A DNA stretch of 64,000 nucleotides from Halomicrobium zhouii. GTDB taxonomy: Archaea > Halobacteriota > Halobacteria > Halobacteriales > Haloarculaceae. The notes under the pieces were generated by a model, which worked only from the letters and a program-made list of their open reading frames with translations, did no database searches and was not told where the DNA came from. Position numbers and translations under genes: made by a program. Below are positions 17,649 to 27,255 of this stretch, in pieces. The number at the start of each line of letters is the position of its first letter. The first letter of the stretch is position 1. The DNA lies in the NCBI RefSeq assembly GCF_900114435.1, contig NZ_FOZK01000001.1, forward strand, positions 1,178,001-1,242,000, read 5' to 3'.

Positions 17649-19880
17649 CTAGAGGTACGTCCCGTCCACGGCAACGCTGACAGTCTCGTCGGCGACGGTT
17701 AGCTCGTAGGTGTCGCGTTCGAGGACGTGGCCCCGGCCCGGTCGATAGTAGCCCATCTCCGCGGCCGGGATTGACAGTTCGACCGTCCGCGTCTCGCCGG
17801 CGTCGAGCGAGACGCGCTCGAAGGCGAGCAACTCACTGCTGGGTCGCACTAGCTGTGGCGAGCGCTGGGAGCCGTAGACCTGGACGATCTCGGTGCCGAG
17901 CCGGTCGCCGACGTTCGAGAGCGTCACTTCGAGTTCGACGGCCTCGCCGGGACCGATCTCCCGGGACAGCACGTCGAGGTCGCCGTACTCGAACTCGGTG
18001 TAGCTCAGTCCGTGACCGAAGGGATAGAGCGGGTCGTACGTGTCGGGATGCTCGTCGTCGCCGATGGGACGCGGCTGGCGCTGGTAGTCGTGGTGCTGGG
18101 GGAGGTCGCCCTCGTCGGACGGCATCGTGACCGGCAGGCGACCGGACGGTTCGTTGTCCCCGAAGAGGGTCTCGGCGATGGCGTGGCCGCCCTCGGAACC
18201 CGGGTAGTACGCCATGAGAATCGCCGGGACGTGCTCGGCCATCCAGTCGACGATCAGCGGCCGACCGGTGATCAGGACGCCGACGGTGGGCGTGCCGGTC
18301 TCGTGGATCGCCTGGACCAGTTCGCGCTGGGCGTCGGCCAGGCGGAGGTTCGACCGGTGGGGCCACTCGCCCGTCTCCACGCCGGCCTGGTCCTGGGGAC
18401 CGAACTCGTGGATGTACCAGCCTTCGCCGAGCGCGACGACGGCGACGTCTGCCTCGGCAGCCTTCGCCGCCGCGGCCTCGACGTCGCGTGCCTCGTTGAC
18501 CGTCGCGCCCTGCTCGTAGCTGACGGCGCCGTCCGCGTGGTGTTCGATGGCGTCGAGCAGGCTGTCGCCGGCGACGTGTTCCTCGGTGTCGACGCTCCAG
18601 CCGCCGACCTGGCTGACTTTGTCGTCGGCGTTGGGTCCGGCGACGAAGACGTCCTCGGTGCCGTCGAGGGGGAGCAGGTCGTCGTTCTTCAGGAGCGTCA
18701 TCGAACTCCGTGCCGCCTCGCGGGCCACCTCGCGGTGGTCCTCGTGCCCGACGGTCTGGAGTGCCTCGTCCCTGTCGACGAAGGGGTCCTCGAACAGGCC
18801 CATGCGGAACTTCAGCGCGAGGACGCGGCGGACCTTCCCGTCGAGGGTGGATTCGTCGAGGTCGCCGGCTGCGACCAGGTCGACGAGGTGGTCGACGTGC
18901 CCGGTCGTCCCGACAGAGGCGACGGTCAGGCCGGCCTCCCGCGAGCGGTAGACCGATTCGCGCCAGTCCTCGGTGACGCGGTGGTCCTCGTGGAGGTGCC
19001 GGACGCCGCCCCAGTCAGAGACGGTGTGGCCGTCGAAGCCGAGTTCGCCCCGCAGGAGGTCCGTGAGGAACCGGTGGGAGCCGTGCATCGGCTCGCCGTT
19101 GGTCGAGTTGTACGACGGCATCACGGAGGTCACGCCCTCGTCGACGACCGACTCGAACGGCCGGAGGAACGTGTTCCAGAGCCGGTATTCTGATATCTCG
19201 GCCGGCGCGGCGTCCTCACCACGCTCCGGCCCGCTGTAGGCCGGGAAGTGCTTCGCCGTCGCGACGACGTTCTCCTCGCCCTCGATCCCCTCGCCCTGGT
19301 ACCCCCGGACTTTCGCGGCGGCCATCTCGCCGACCAGCCGCGGGCTCTCGCCGAAGGTCTCGAAGACGCGACCCCACCGGGGTTCCCGGCCCACGTCGCA
19401 GGTGGGCGAGTAGTTCTGGTGGGCCCCCGTCGCACGGACCTCGGTCGCACAGATATCGGCCGCTCTCTCGGCCAGGTCTGGATCCCAGGTCGCCCCGGTC
19501 CCCAGCCCGTTCGGGAAGATGGCCGACCCGGCCACGTACGCGTGCCCGTGGACGGCGTCGACGTTGAACAGCACGGGGATCCCCAGGCGGGTCTCCTCGC
19601 GTGCCAGCTGTTGTATCTCGTTGACGGTGTCGACGATTTCGCCGGGCTCCGTCCCGATGGACCCGCCCCATCCGAACGTCGCTACCGCCCCGAGCGTGTG
19701 CTCGGTAACCGCGTCTTTCACGTCGTCGAGACTGTTGAACTCGCCCATCTTGCCGCCCCACGTACCGACCAGCTGTCCGGCCTTCTCCTGGACAGTCATC
19801 CGGTCGAGGAGGTCCTCGACGCGGCGGTCGACGGCGGCGTCGGGCCGCTGATAGAGGTGGTCGTCACCGTTGGTCTGCAT
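17649..19880 (-). CDS. Glycoside hydrolase family 3 beta-glucosidase
   Basis: The 743-residue enzyme shows the GH3 N-terminal barrel (LLDRMTVQEKAGQL, NVDAVHGHAYVAG, DVGREPRWGR), the nucleophile Asp in TVSDWGG (about residue 289), the alpha/beta sandwich (SSMTLLKNDDLLPLDG) and a fibronectin-III-like end (YPFGHGLSYTEFEYG). No signal peptide is present, so it probably acts in the cytosol on imported oligosaccharides. TATA at 19905-19914 lies 25-34 bases before the ATG; a TTTGCAAA palindrome touches its upstream edge. Substrate beta-glucosides are inferred from the family. Confidence 0.92.
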   Translation of the reverse strand: MQTNGDDHLYQRPDAAVDRRVEDLLDRMTVQEKAGQLVGTWGGKMGEFNSLDDVKDAVTEHTLGAVATFGWGGSIGTEPGEIVDTVNEIQQLAREETRLGIPVLFNVDAVHGHAYVAGSAIFPNGLGTGATWDPDLAERAADICATEVRATGAHQNYSPTCDVGREPRWGRVFETFGESPRLVGEMAAAKVRGYQGEGIEGEENVVATAKHFPAYSGPERGEDAAPAEISEYRLWNTFLRPFESVVDEGVTSVMPSYNSTNGEPMHGSHRFLTDLLRGELGFDGHTVSDWGGVRHLHEDHRVTEDWRESVYRSREAGLTVASVGTTGHVDHLVDLVAAGDLDESTLDGKVRRVLALKFRMGLFEDPFVDRDEALQTVGHEDHREVAREAARSSMTLLKNDDLLPLDGTEDVFVAGPNADDKVSQVGGWSVDTEEHVAGDSLLDAIEHHADGAVSYEQGATVNEARDVEAAAAKAAEADVAVVALGEGWYIHEFGPQDQAGVETGEWPHRSNLRLADAQRELVQAIHETGTPTVGVLITGRPLIVDWMAEHVPAILMAYYPGSEGGHAIAETLFGDNEPSGRLPVTMPSDEGDLPQHHDYQRQPRPIGDDEHPDTYDPLYPFGHGLSYTEFEYGDLDVLSREIGPGEAVELEVTLSNVGDRLGTEIVQVYGSQRSPQLVRPSSELLAFERVSLDAGETRTVELSIPAAEMGYYRPGRGHVLERDTYELTVADETVSVAVDGTYL

Positions 19881-19904
19881 CGTTCACAACCGTCCCGCCA
19901 TCCC

Positions 19905-19922
19905 GTTAAATAAGTTTGCAAA
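19905..19922 (-). promoter_or_regulatory. GH3 promoter: TATA box and TTTGCAAA palindrome
   Basis: On the minus strand the order is TTTGCAAA (19915-19922), then CTTATTTAAC (19905-19914), then the ATG at 19880. The 8-bp palindrome abuts the TATA box at the place where archaeal activators bind. Confidence 0.45.
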
Positions 19923-20339
19923 TCCGGAACCGAGCGTCCGCCACGGAGACGGCCGTTCACAGGCGTCTCCGGCGACGCAACCACGTCGCCGGATGGCCAT
20001 TAGTCCGACGGGCGTTTCCCCGCGCCTGGTGGGATAAACCACAATTACTATAGCTATGAAGCGAAAGTAATCGGGTGTGAGATTCTGTCTCGAACGGACT
20101 GCGCGGGCCGTTCTTGCAACATTGGCAGCCGATGGAATCGCGCTCGGGGCGATTCCGTGTCTGCCGCTCGGATCTGCCGGTCTGGTCGACCGGGCCATCG
20201 CGTTTCTCGGCGTCGATACGCTCACACGCACCCGGGGACGCAACCGCGCATGTACCCCCCGAGTTCGGACTCGACTCTCCGGCGAGTCCGAAACGACTAC
20301 ACAAGAAGATGATGACACTCAACTCATGGTGGGAGTCTA
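19923..20339. other. Intergenic region before the ABC ATPase pair
   Basis: There is no credible gene in these 417 bases; frames present are Arg-rich or lack homology-like features. AT-rich ACAATTACTATAGC near 20040-20055 could be a distant promoter for the ATPase genes. GGGAG precedes the ATG at 20340 by a few bases, a possible ribosome site. No permease remnant could be read. Confidence 0.4.
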
Positions 20340-21416
20340 ATGGCGACGCAGAATAGCAACCCTCGCTCCGAGCGCGGAGTCGAGGATCCAATCATCCAGA
20401 TGCGTGGCGCCTCGGTGACCTACGACGAAGGCGAATCCTACGTACTCGACGACGTCTCGCTGGACATCGGCCGCGGCGAAATCGTCGGTATCATCGGCGA
20501 GAGCGGTTCGGGCAAGTCGATGCTCGCTTCGTCGATGCTCGACGCCATCCCCGACCCCGGTCTCCTCACTGGCGGGATCCGGTACAACCCGCCGGACGAC
20601 GAACCGATAGAGATCCTCGACCTCGACAAGGAAGGGATCCGGAGCCTGCGCTGGGAGCACGTCTCGATGGTCTTCCAGGGCGCGATGAGTTCGTTCAACC
20701 CGACGATGAAGGTCGGCGACCACTTCGTGGAGACGCTGAAGGCCCACGACGCGAACGTCGAGGAGGGGATGGCCCTGGCCCACGAACTGCTCGAGGACCT
20801 CTACCTCGAACCCGAACGTATCCTCGAGTCCTACGCCCACGAGCTCTCGGGCGGGATGCAACAGCGCGCCCTCATCGCGCTCAGTCTGGTGCTCGAACCC
20901 GAGATGCTCGTGATGGACGAGCCGACCGCCGCGCTCGACCTGCTGATGCAGCGGTCGATCCTCCGTCTGCTCGAGGACCTTCAGGAGAAGTACGACCTCA
21001 CGATGGTGTTCATCACGCACGACCTGCCGCTGGTCGCCGCGCTGGCCGACCGGATGGCCATCATGTACGCCTTCAAGCTGGTCGAGGTCGGCCCCACTCG
21101 CGAGCTGATCGAACACGCCGCCCACCCGTACACGCGCAAACTGCTCAACTCGACGCCGAACCTCGACGCGCCGCTGGACGAGATGGAGGCCATCGAGGGT
21201 GACCAGCCAGCGCCGATCAACGTCCCGACGGGCTGTGCGTTCCACCCGCGGTGTCCGCTCGCCGACGAACAGTGTCGGTCGACGGTACCGGAGTTCTTCG
21301 ACGCCGGCGAGGACCACGAGGTCGCCTGCTATCACTGGGAAGAGGCGATCGACCAGATTTCGCTGAACTACGCGGACTCGCTTGGTGACCGCGCGGCCAG
21401 CGGAGGTGACGACTGA
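20340..21416 (+). CDS. Oligopeptide/sugar-type ABC transporter ATPase, OppD/DppD-like
   Basis: The 358-residue cytosolic ATPase has Walker A GESGSGKS (near residue 53), signature LSGGMQQR, Walker B MLVMDEPTAALD and switch His in FITHDLPL. The C-terminal OppD extension is present (HPYTRKLLNSTPNLD and the Cys-containing AFHPRCPLADEQC), seen in peptide and also archaeal oligosaccharide importers. Its stop overlaps the start of the next ATPase (ATGA), so the two are co-translated. Permease and binding-protein genes, normally adjacent, are absent on both sides. Confidence 0.9.
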   Translation: MATQNSNPRSERGVEDPIIQMRGASVTYDEGESYVLDDVSLDIGRGEIVGIIGESGSGKSMLASSMLDAIPDPGLLTGGIRYNPPDDEPIEILDLDKEGIRSLRWEHVSMVFQGAMSSFNPTMKVGDHFVETLKAHDANVEEGMALAHELLEDLYLEPERILESYAHELSGGMQQRALIALSLVLEPEMLVMDEPTAALDLLMQRSILRLLEDLQEKYDLTMVFITHDLPLVAALADRMAIMYAFKLVEVGPTRELIEHAAHPYTRKLLNSTPNLDAPLDEMEAIEGDQPAPINVPTGCAFHPRCPLADEQCRSTVPEFFDAGEDHEVACYHWEEAIDQISLNYADSLGDRAASGGDD

Positions 21417-22531
21417 TGAGTAGCGAACCACCGCTGCTGGAACTCGAGAACGTCGAGGTCCACTTCGAGGACAAACCCGGCCTGCTCGACTTCGGTGGCG
21501 AGACGAAGACGGTTCGTGCCGTCGACGGCGTCAACCTCACGCTCGAGGAACGCGACGTCCTCTCCCTGGTCGGCGAGTCCGGCTGTGGCAAGACGACGCT
21601 CGGCAAGACCGCAATCGGCCTCCAGCGGCCGACCGGTGGGAGCGTCAAGTTCCGCGGCCACGACATCTGGGAGGTCCGCGACGGGAAATCGGACGCCGAC
21701 ATCACCTGGAAGGATATCCGCACGTCGCTGCAGATCATCCACCAGGACCCGGGTGCCTCGCTCAACCCCAACCGGCGTATCCTCTCTATCCTCTCCGAGC
21801 CGCTCAACCAGGTCAACGCGGAACTCAGCCGCAGCGAGAAGCGCGAGCGGATCTACGCGCTGCTCGAACGCGTCGGGATGAACCCGGCGGCCGACTTCGC
21901 CGAACGCTACCCCCACCAGCTCTCTGGCGGCGAGAAACAGCGCGTCGCGCTGAGCCGCGCACTGTTGATGAACCCGGACGTCATCCTGGCCGACGAGGCC
22001 ATCAGCGCGCTGGACGTCTCCCTGCGCGTCGAGATGATGGACCTGATGCACGAACTCCAGAACGAGTTCAACACCTCGTTCGTGTTCATCTCACACGACC
22101 TCTCGAACGCCCGGTACTTCACCGCCCACGCCGGCGGAAAGATCGGCGTCATGTACCTGGGCGAACTCGCGGAGATCGGTCCGGCCGAGGACATGATCGG
22201 CGACCCGCGTCACCCCTACACCAACGTGTTGCGCTGGGCGACGCCGGACCTCTCGCTCAGGGAGACCGGCGACCCGCCGATGCGGAAGATCGACATCCCG
22301 GACCCGGTCAACCCGCCGAGTGGCTGCCGGTTCCACACGCGGTGTCCGGAGGCCCGCGAGGTCTGTCAGGAGGAGACGCCGCCGGACTACCAGGCTGGCG
22401 AACAGCGCGTCGCCTGCTTCCGCGAGGACGAGGACCACTCGTACTGGAACAGTCCCGAACTGAGCGACGGCAACCTCGCAGACACCGGGACGAACACCGA
22501 CGTGGGCGAGGAGTCCGGCTTCTCGGACTAG
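21416..22531 (+). CDS. Oligopeptide/sugar-type ABC transporter ATPase, OppF/DppF-like
   Basis: The 371-residue ATPase partners the one upstream and overlaps it by one base. It shows Walker A GESGCGKTTLGK, signature LSGGEKQRVALSR, Walker B VILADEAISALDVS (Glu kept), and HDLSNARYF. The C-terminal OppF-type Cys motif FHTRCPEAREVC is followed by an acidic tail. It would pair with OppD as a heterodimer below a membrane permease. GH3 glucosidase next door hints at a sugar substrate, but this is only context. Confidence 0.9.
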   Translation: MSSEPPLLELENVEVHFEDKPGLLDFGGETKTVRAVDGVNLTLEERDVLSLVGESGCGKTTLGKTAIGLQRPTGGSVKFRGHDIWEVRDGKSDADITWKDIRTSLQIIHQDPGASLNPNRRILSILSEPLNQVNAELSRSEKRERIYALLERVGMNPAADFAERYPHQLSGGEKQRVALSRALLMNPDVILADEAISALDVSLRVEMMDLMHELQNEFNTSFVFISHDLSNARYFTAHAGGKIGVMYLGELAEIGPAEDMIGDPRHPYTNVLRWATPDLSLRETGDPPMRKIDIPDPVNPPSGCRFHTRCPEAREVCQEETPPDYQAGEQRVACFREDEDHSYWNSPELSDGNLADTGTNTDVGEESGFSD

Positions 22532-22689
22532 TCGTCCCCGACGCCTTTTGCGATACCGTTCTGCACTCGATCCAGTCAGCTCTGCGTCCCGTCGCCCGGT
22601 GACACATCGGTAGCGGTCTCGCGTCTCCACTGGCGGGGCCGGTCGCCGTCGCTCGCGGGGCGTCAGATCGTCGAAAAAGTCGACCGGAG

Positions 22690-24027
22690 CTACAGCGAGC
22701 AGGACGTGGCGGGCTCCTCTTCGCAGGTCGGCACGACGCCATCGCGGTGGTCGAGTAGCTCGAAGTAGTTCCCGCCGGAGTCCTGACTCGACCTGCCGCG
22801 AACGACCGGGACGGCACGGCTGGCCTGGTGGTTACACGCCTGGAGGCGCTGGTCTCCGCCGCCGGCGTCGTATTCGTAGCCTTCCAGCGCCGACTGGATG
22901 GCGCCGGGATCGAACGACTCCGCGCGCGCTGCCGCGGCGGCGAACTGGAGGGTCTGGGTGTAGGTAACGTGTGCCGTCCCGGACCCGGTCGCGGCGTCGC
23001 CGCCGGCGATCGTCCCGTAGTTGCTCACGTACGCCGAATCGTACGCCTTGGCGTACTCGCCGTCGAGGCCGGCTTCCCACGGCATCGTTCCGAGGATGTC
23101 GGCGACCTCGGAGCCGACGACGTAGCCCAGCGAGTCGTCGATGAAGGGGACGACGACCTGTGTCTCCTCGGGGACGGCGTCCTGAGCGGCCGTCAGCGCG
23201 TTGATGGCGTCGATCCCGAACAGGTTCAGGAACAGGGCGTCCGGTCGGCCGCGTGTGATCTGGGCGAGGTCGTCCTCGTACCCCGTCGAGCCGGGCTGGA
23301 TGGCCTCGTTCCCTCGGGGTTCCCAGCGGGGCGTCCCCGAGTCGGCGAAGTACCGGTCGACCGCGTTCCGCAGGTCCTTCCCCTCCGGGGAATCGGCGTA
23401 CAGCTGGACGTAGGTGGCCCGTTCGCCCACCCTGGTGGCGAGCGTCGGTCCGAGGGCGCGCACGAGTGCACGCGAGGAGTACATCTCCCGGTACATCGTC
23501 GCGGCGCACTCTTCCCCGCTGAGCGCGTCGAGTAGACACGTCCCAGCCATGAAGGGCACCTCGTGTTCGATCGCGATATCGCGGTGGGCCCTGGCGGTGC
23601 TCGCCCTGGCGCCGCCACAGATCATGGTCACTTCGTTTTCGGTCACGTGGGGGAGGACGTTCGACCGCGCCGTCTCGCCGCTCCCCTCGTTGTCGACGGT
23701 CGTCGTCTCCACCTCGTACCCGAGGAGACCGTCACCGGTCAACTCCTCGAACGCGCCGGCCTCGACGAGTCCGCCACCCTCGTTGATGTGCTTGACCGCC
23801 AGTTCGAATCCGTTCAGCTCCTTGTCACCGAGACGCGAGTACGGTCCGGACTGTACCGTCGACAGCAGGAACGTCGGTGCCGAATCCGGCGTCGGCGTGC
23901 CGCCGCTCCCGTCGGAGATACAGCCGGCCAGCCCACCGAGTCCGGCGGCGCTCCCTGCCGCGATCGTCTCGAGCAGCCGCCGTCGAGACGTCGTCCCACC
24001 TGTCGCGTGGCGCTCCTCCCGTTCCAT
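22690..24027 (-). CDS. Tat-exported binding lipoprotein, branched-chain amino acid (LivK) type
   Basis: The 445-residue protein starts with a Tat signal (SRRRLLETIAAGSAAGL) and a lipobox GLAGC with Cys near residue 36. The mature part has the periplasmic-binding type I fold of ABC branched-chain receptors (GFELAVKHINEGGGL, VTMICGGARAST, TRGRPDALFLNLFGIDAINAL). It is attached to the outer membrane face. No liv permease or ATPase genes lie nearby, so it may serve a remote transporter or act as a sensor. An ATATATGGTATAATTA tract lies upstream. It diverges from the Dyp-like gene. Confidence 0.85.
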   Translation of the reverse strand: MEREERHATGGTTSRRRLLETIAAGSAAGLGGLAGCISDGSGGTPTPDSAPTFLLSTVQSGPYSRLGDKELNGFELAVKHINEGGGLVEAGAFEELTGDGLLGYEVETTTVDNEGSGETARSNVLPHVTENEVTMICGGARASTARAHRDIAIEHEVPFMAGTCLLDALSGEECAATMYREMYSSRALVRALGPTLATRVGERATYVQLYADSPEGKDLRNAVDRYFADSGTPRWEPRGNEAIQPGSTGYEDDLAQITRGRPDALFLNLFGIDAINALTAAQDAVPEETQVVVPFIDDSLGYVVGSEVADILGTMPWEAGLDGEYAKAYDSAYVSNYGTIAGGDAATGSGTAHVTYTQTLQFAAAAARAESFDPGAIQSALEGYEYDAGGGDQRLQACNHQASRAVPVVRGRSSQDSGGNYFELLDHRDGVVPTCEEEPATSCSL

Positions 24028-24274
24028 GGGCTTGATTGGATAATTATACCATATATTCCTTTGGGTACCCGGTCACAAATTGGCAGCCACCGGGCTCGTG
24101 AGTGGTATCCAGATCGGGTCGCAAGTCACCGGTGAACCGGGCCCCGCAGCGAGGGCGAACGTCGTCCCCAGATCGTAGCGGTATCCAGGACTGGTTGCCG
24201 GCCGATCCGGCCGCCTTCGGACGTCCAGCGGCCGACGCGAAAGATACTTGAGCGGTGATTGGGAATGGGTGGCA

Positions 24275-25576
24275 ATGCCTCCGGGTGATTCTCGCGGCAT
24301 CTCTCGACGAGACTTCGTCGCGTCTGCGGTGGCGATCGGTGGGTCGGCGGCGCTGTCTGCCTGTCTCGGTCGGGAAGCGCCGCTGGTGTCCGAGAAGTCG
24401 GACCGGGAGTCCCAGTTTCCGACCGGCTCGGACCCCGCGTCGCTACCCGACGGCCAGCACAACTGGAACGAGTACCTGGTCACGGACGCCCACGGGAACA
24501 CGGCGATTCCGCAACATCAGGTCGTCCTCGGCCTCGAGTACGTGGGATCGGTGCCGCCGACCGACGAAGAACGGAGCGAGGTCGAGGCCGCGTTACAGTC
24601 CCTGGAGCGAGCACACCAGTGGGGGACCGGTGGCGCGACGTCGGCGTCGCTCAACGAGGGGCTCCTGACGCTACTCGGCTACTCACCGCGATATTTCGAC
24701 CGGATGGACGCGAGCGTCGACGGGCTCACACCGCCGGAAGACGTCCTCAAGGCCGTCGGCGAGGACCCCTCGATGGCCGACCCATACGACGCCTACCTCG
24801 TACTCAACAGCGACTACGGCTCGATCCTGCTGGGCTGCGAGGAGGCGCTGTTCGGCGAACGCGACCGGATCAACGGCCAGGCCGTCGAGGGGACCTTCGA
24901 GGGAATCTTCGAACGACGCGAGCGCCGGGCCGGCGTCGTCGGACGTGGGAACGTCGCCGACGAGGTCGACAACGACTCGATACCGCCGTCTGCGCCGCTT
25001 TCGATGGGGTTTCGCTCGGGGTTCCGCGACACGCAGCCCTCGGAGGCGGCGGTCACCATCGACGACGGACCGATGGCGGGTGGGACCATACTTGCGGCCT
25101 CCCGCCTGCACATTGACCTGGACCGGTGGTACGAACAGGACGACGACGAACGCTTCGCCGAGATGTTCTCACCGACGCAGGACCCGGCCGACATCGGGCC
25201 GGTCGGTGATCGGCTCGGGTCCACCAGCGAGATAACGAAAGATGACACGGAGAACGTCGAGGAAATCGCCGAAGAACACGGGCGCCTCGGTCACTCTCAG
25301 AAAGTCGCGCGTGCACGCGACGAGGATTTCCGGCCACAGATCCTCCGCCGGACGGAGGGCGTGGCCACGGACGTGGCAGAGGGCGTCGGCTTCAACTTCC
25401 ACTCCATCCAGGCCACGATGGACGCGTTCGTCGAGACGCGCACGGCGATGAACGTCGACGAGTACGACGTCGACGTCGCCGACGACGACCACGGCATCGT
25501 CGACTACCTCGAGACGAGAGCACGCGGCAGTTACGTCGTCCCGCCGCGAGACCAGCGGGCACTCCCGACTATCTAA
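24275..25576 (+). CDS. Tat-exported Dyp-peroxidase-like lipoprotein
   Basis: The ATG at 24275 was chosen because AAGATACTTG lies about 25-35 bases before it and the Tat signal ISRRDFVASAVAIGGSAALSAC begins just after. The 433-residue protein has a lipobox Cys near residue 30. GFRSGFRDTQPSE (about 250) resembles the GF-D-G region of Dyp-type peroxidases, and GFNFHSIQATMDAFVETRTAMN near 390 would carry a possible heme-facing His, though key residues are not all canonical. It probably forms a two-gene unit with the CRTAC1-type gene, which starts one base after its stop. Enzyme activity is inferred. Confidence 0.6.
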   Translation: MPPGDSRGISRRDFVASAVAIGGSAALSACLGREAPLVSEKSDRESQFPTGSDPASLPDGQHNWNEYLVTDAHGNTAIPQHQVVLGLEYVGSVPPTDEERSEVEAALQSLERAHQWGTGGATSASLNEGLLTLLGYSPRYFDRMDASVDGLTPPEDVLKAVGEDPSMADPYDAYLVLNSDYGSILLGCEEALFGERDRINGQAVEGTFEGIFERRERRAGVVGRGNVADEVDNDSIPPSAPLSMGFRSGFRDTQPSEAAVTIDDGPMAGGTILAASRLHIDLDRWYEQDDDERFAEMFSPTQDPADIGPVGDRLGSTSEITKDDTENVEEIAEEHGRLGHSQKVARARDEDFRPQILRRTEGVATDVAEGVGFNFHSIQATMDAFVETRTAMNVDEYDVDVADDDHGIVDYLETRARGSYVVPPRDQRALPTI

Positions 25577-25577
25577 C

Positions 25578-27230
25578 GTGACTCAGAACACACAGCGGGC
25601 GCGAATCGCGCTCGTCACCTGCTGCGTCGCGGTCCTGGCTGTCACGGCCGGCTGCTCGGCGCTCGGCGAATCGCCACCCGAGATACAGTTCCGCAACGCC
25701 ACCGCGGAGAGCGGGCTGTCGTACTCGGACTCCATCGACAGCGGCTTCGGCAACGGGAACGCCGGCATCTACGCGACTGACTTCGACGACGACGGCTGGA
25801 CCGACCTGCTCGCCATCGGCGACGAGCGGCCGGCGCTGTTCCGGAACGACGGCGGGACGTACGAGGAGAGCGACGCGCTCCCGCCCCTGAATCGCACGTT
25901 CAAGAGCGCCGCGGTCGTCGACTACGACAGCGACGGCTGGGAGGACATTCTCCTGCTCCCGACCAACGGCTCGGTCGTCACGCTCCACAACGACGAGGGC
26001 TCCTTCGAGCGCGTCGACGTCGGCCTCGGCAACGTGACCTACCCGCTCGGCGCAGCGGCCGCCGACTACGACGGTGACGGCGACCGCGATCTCTTCCTCT
26101 ACCAGGCGGGCAACTGGCGCGTGGGCAAGCCAGCCGGCTACTTCACGCCCAACGGGACCGTCCAGGACGACAACGGCAACCCCAACGTCCTCTACGAGAA
26201 CGTGGACGGTGAGTTCGAGCGCGTCGACGACGCCGGTATCGACGGCGACCGCTGGAGCCTCGCGGCGAGTTTCACGGACCTCACCGGCGACGGCCACCCC
26301 GACGTCCACGTCGCCAACGACTACAACAGCGACGTGCTGTACGTCAACCAGGGCGACGGCACGTTCGAGAAGCGCAACCTGCGTGGGTCGACCGAACGGA
26401 ACGGGATGGCCTCGGAAGTCGCCGACGTGACCGGTGACGGCCGCCAGGACGTCTTCGTCACGAACATCTACCTCCCCATCTCGCCCCAGACGATGGGCCA
26501 CGAGCGTTACGAGCGCGTCGAGTACTTCCTCTCGTACGTCATCCACTCGGGCCGGACGAAGGGGAACACGCTGCTGGTCAACCAGGGCGACGGTGAGTTT
26601 GCGGACCAGGCCGACGAGTTCGGCGTCCGGCAGGGCGGCTGGGGGTGGGCGGCGAGCCTCTCCGACTTCAACAACGACGGCCGGCCCGACCTGATCCACA
26701 CGACCCAGAACGTCGTCACGATCGACCAGGAGGACCCCCACTACCCCTATCCGATGGTGTGGCAGAACAACGGGAGCGGCTACACCTCGCTCGACGCCTC
26801 CGACCGCGGCTTCGACAAGCACGACGGCCGCGGGATGGTGACGCTCGACTACGACCGCGACGGCGACCAGGACGTCGTGACGGCCAACTACGACCAGCCC
26901 TACGTCGTCTACGAGAACACGGTCGACGAGTCCAACAGCGTCCAGTTCCGCGCCGTCGGCGACGAGGGCGAACTCGCCCTCGGGGCGACCGTCGAGGTGG
27001 ACGCCGAGGGCGACACGACGACCGTCGTCCAGAACGGGCGAACGGACTACCTCTCGCAGGACAGCCGCGTCAGCCACGTCGGCCTCGGATCGGCCGAGAG
27101 CGTCCATATCACGGTCACCTGGCCAGACGGCACCGAGCAGCGCTTCGAGGACGTCGCCGCGAACCAGCGACTGCGGATTACCAGGGACGGCCTGGAGACG
27201 GTCACGACGTTCGACGGCGGTGGGGATTAA
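25578..27230 (+). CDS. CRTAC1-type lipoprotein with FG-GAP/VCBS repeats and ASPIC/UnbV end
   Basis: The 550-residue protein (GTG start) has a lipoprotein signal ending VTAGC (Cys about 26). Repeated Asp-rich blades (TDFDDDGWTDLL, DYDSDGWEDIL, DYDGDGDRDLFL, DLTGDGHPDVHVAND, DFNNDGRPDLI, DYDRDGDQDVVTANYD) are calcium-binding FG-GAP motifs of a beta-propeller. The tail GLGSAESVHITVTWPDGTEQ matches the ASPIC/UnbV domain. It faces outside the cell. The gene follows the Dyp-like gene with one base between and is probably co-transcribed. The role is unknown. Confidence 0.88.
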   Translation: MTQNTQRARIALVTCCVAVLAVTAGCSALGESPPEIQFRNATAESGLSYSDSIDSGFGNGNAGIYATDFDDDGWTDLLAIGDERPALFRNDGGTYEESDALPPLNRTFKSAAVVDYDSDGWEDILLLPTNGSVVTLHNDEGSFERVDVGLGNVTYPLGAAAADYDGDGDRDLFLYQAGNWRVGKPAGYFTPNGTVQDDNGNPNVLYENVDGEFERVDDAGIDGDRWSLAASFTDLTGDGHPDVHVANDYNSDVLYVNQGDGTFEKRNLRGSTERNGMASEVADVTGDGRQDVFVTNIYLPISPQTMGHERYERVEYFLSYVIHSGRTKGNTLLVNQGDGEFADQADEFGVRQGGWGWAASLSDFNNDGRPDLIHTTQNVVTIDQEDPHYPYPMVWQNNGSGYTSLDASDRGFDKHDGRGMVTLDYDRDGDQDVVTANYDQPYVVYENTVDESNSVQFRAVGDEGELALGATVEVDAEGDTTTVVQNGRTDYLSQDSRVSHVGLGSAESVHITVTWPDGTEQRFEDVAANQRLRITRDGLETVTTFDGGGD

Positions 27231-27231
27231 G
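27226..27231 (+). promoter_or_regulatory. TATA-like box of the SDR gene
   Basis: ATTAAG lies 25-30 bases before the ATG at 27256 and overlaps the stop codon of the previous gene. It supports the short SDR start. Confidence 0.5.
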
Positions 27232-27255
27232 CCCATAGGGTCCCTCACCCCTGGC

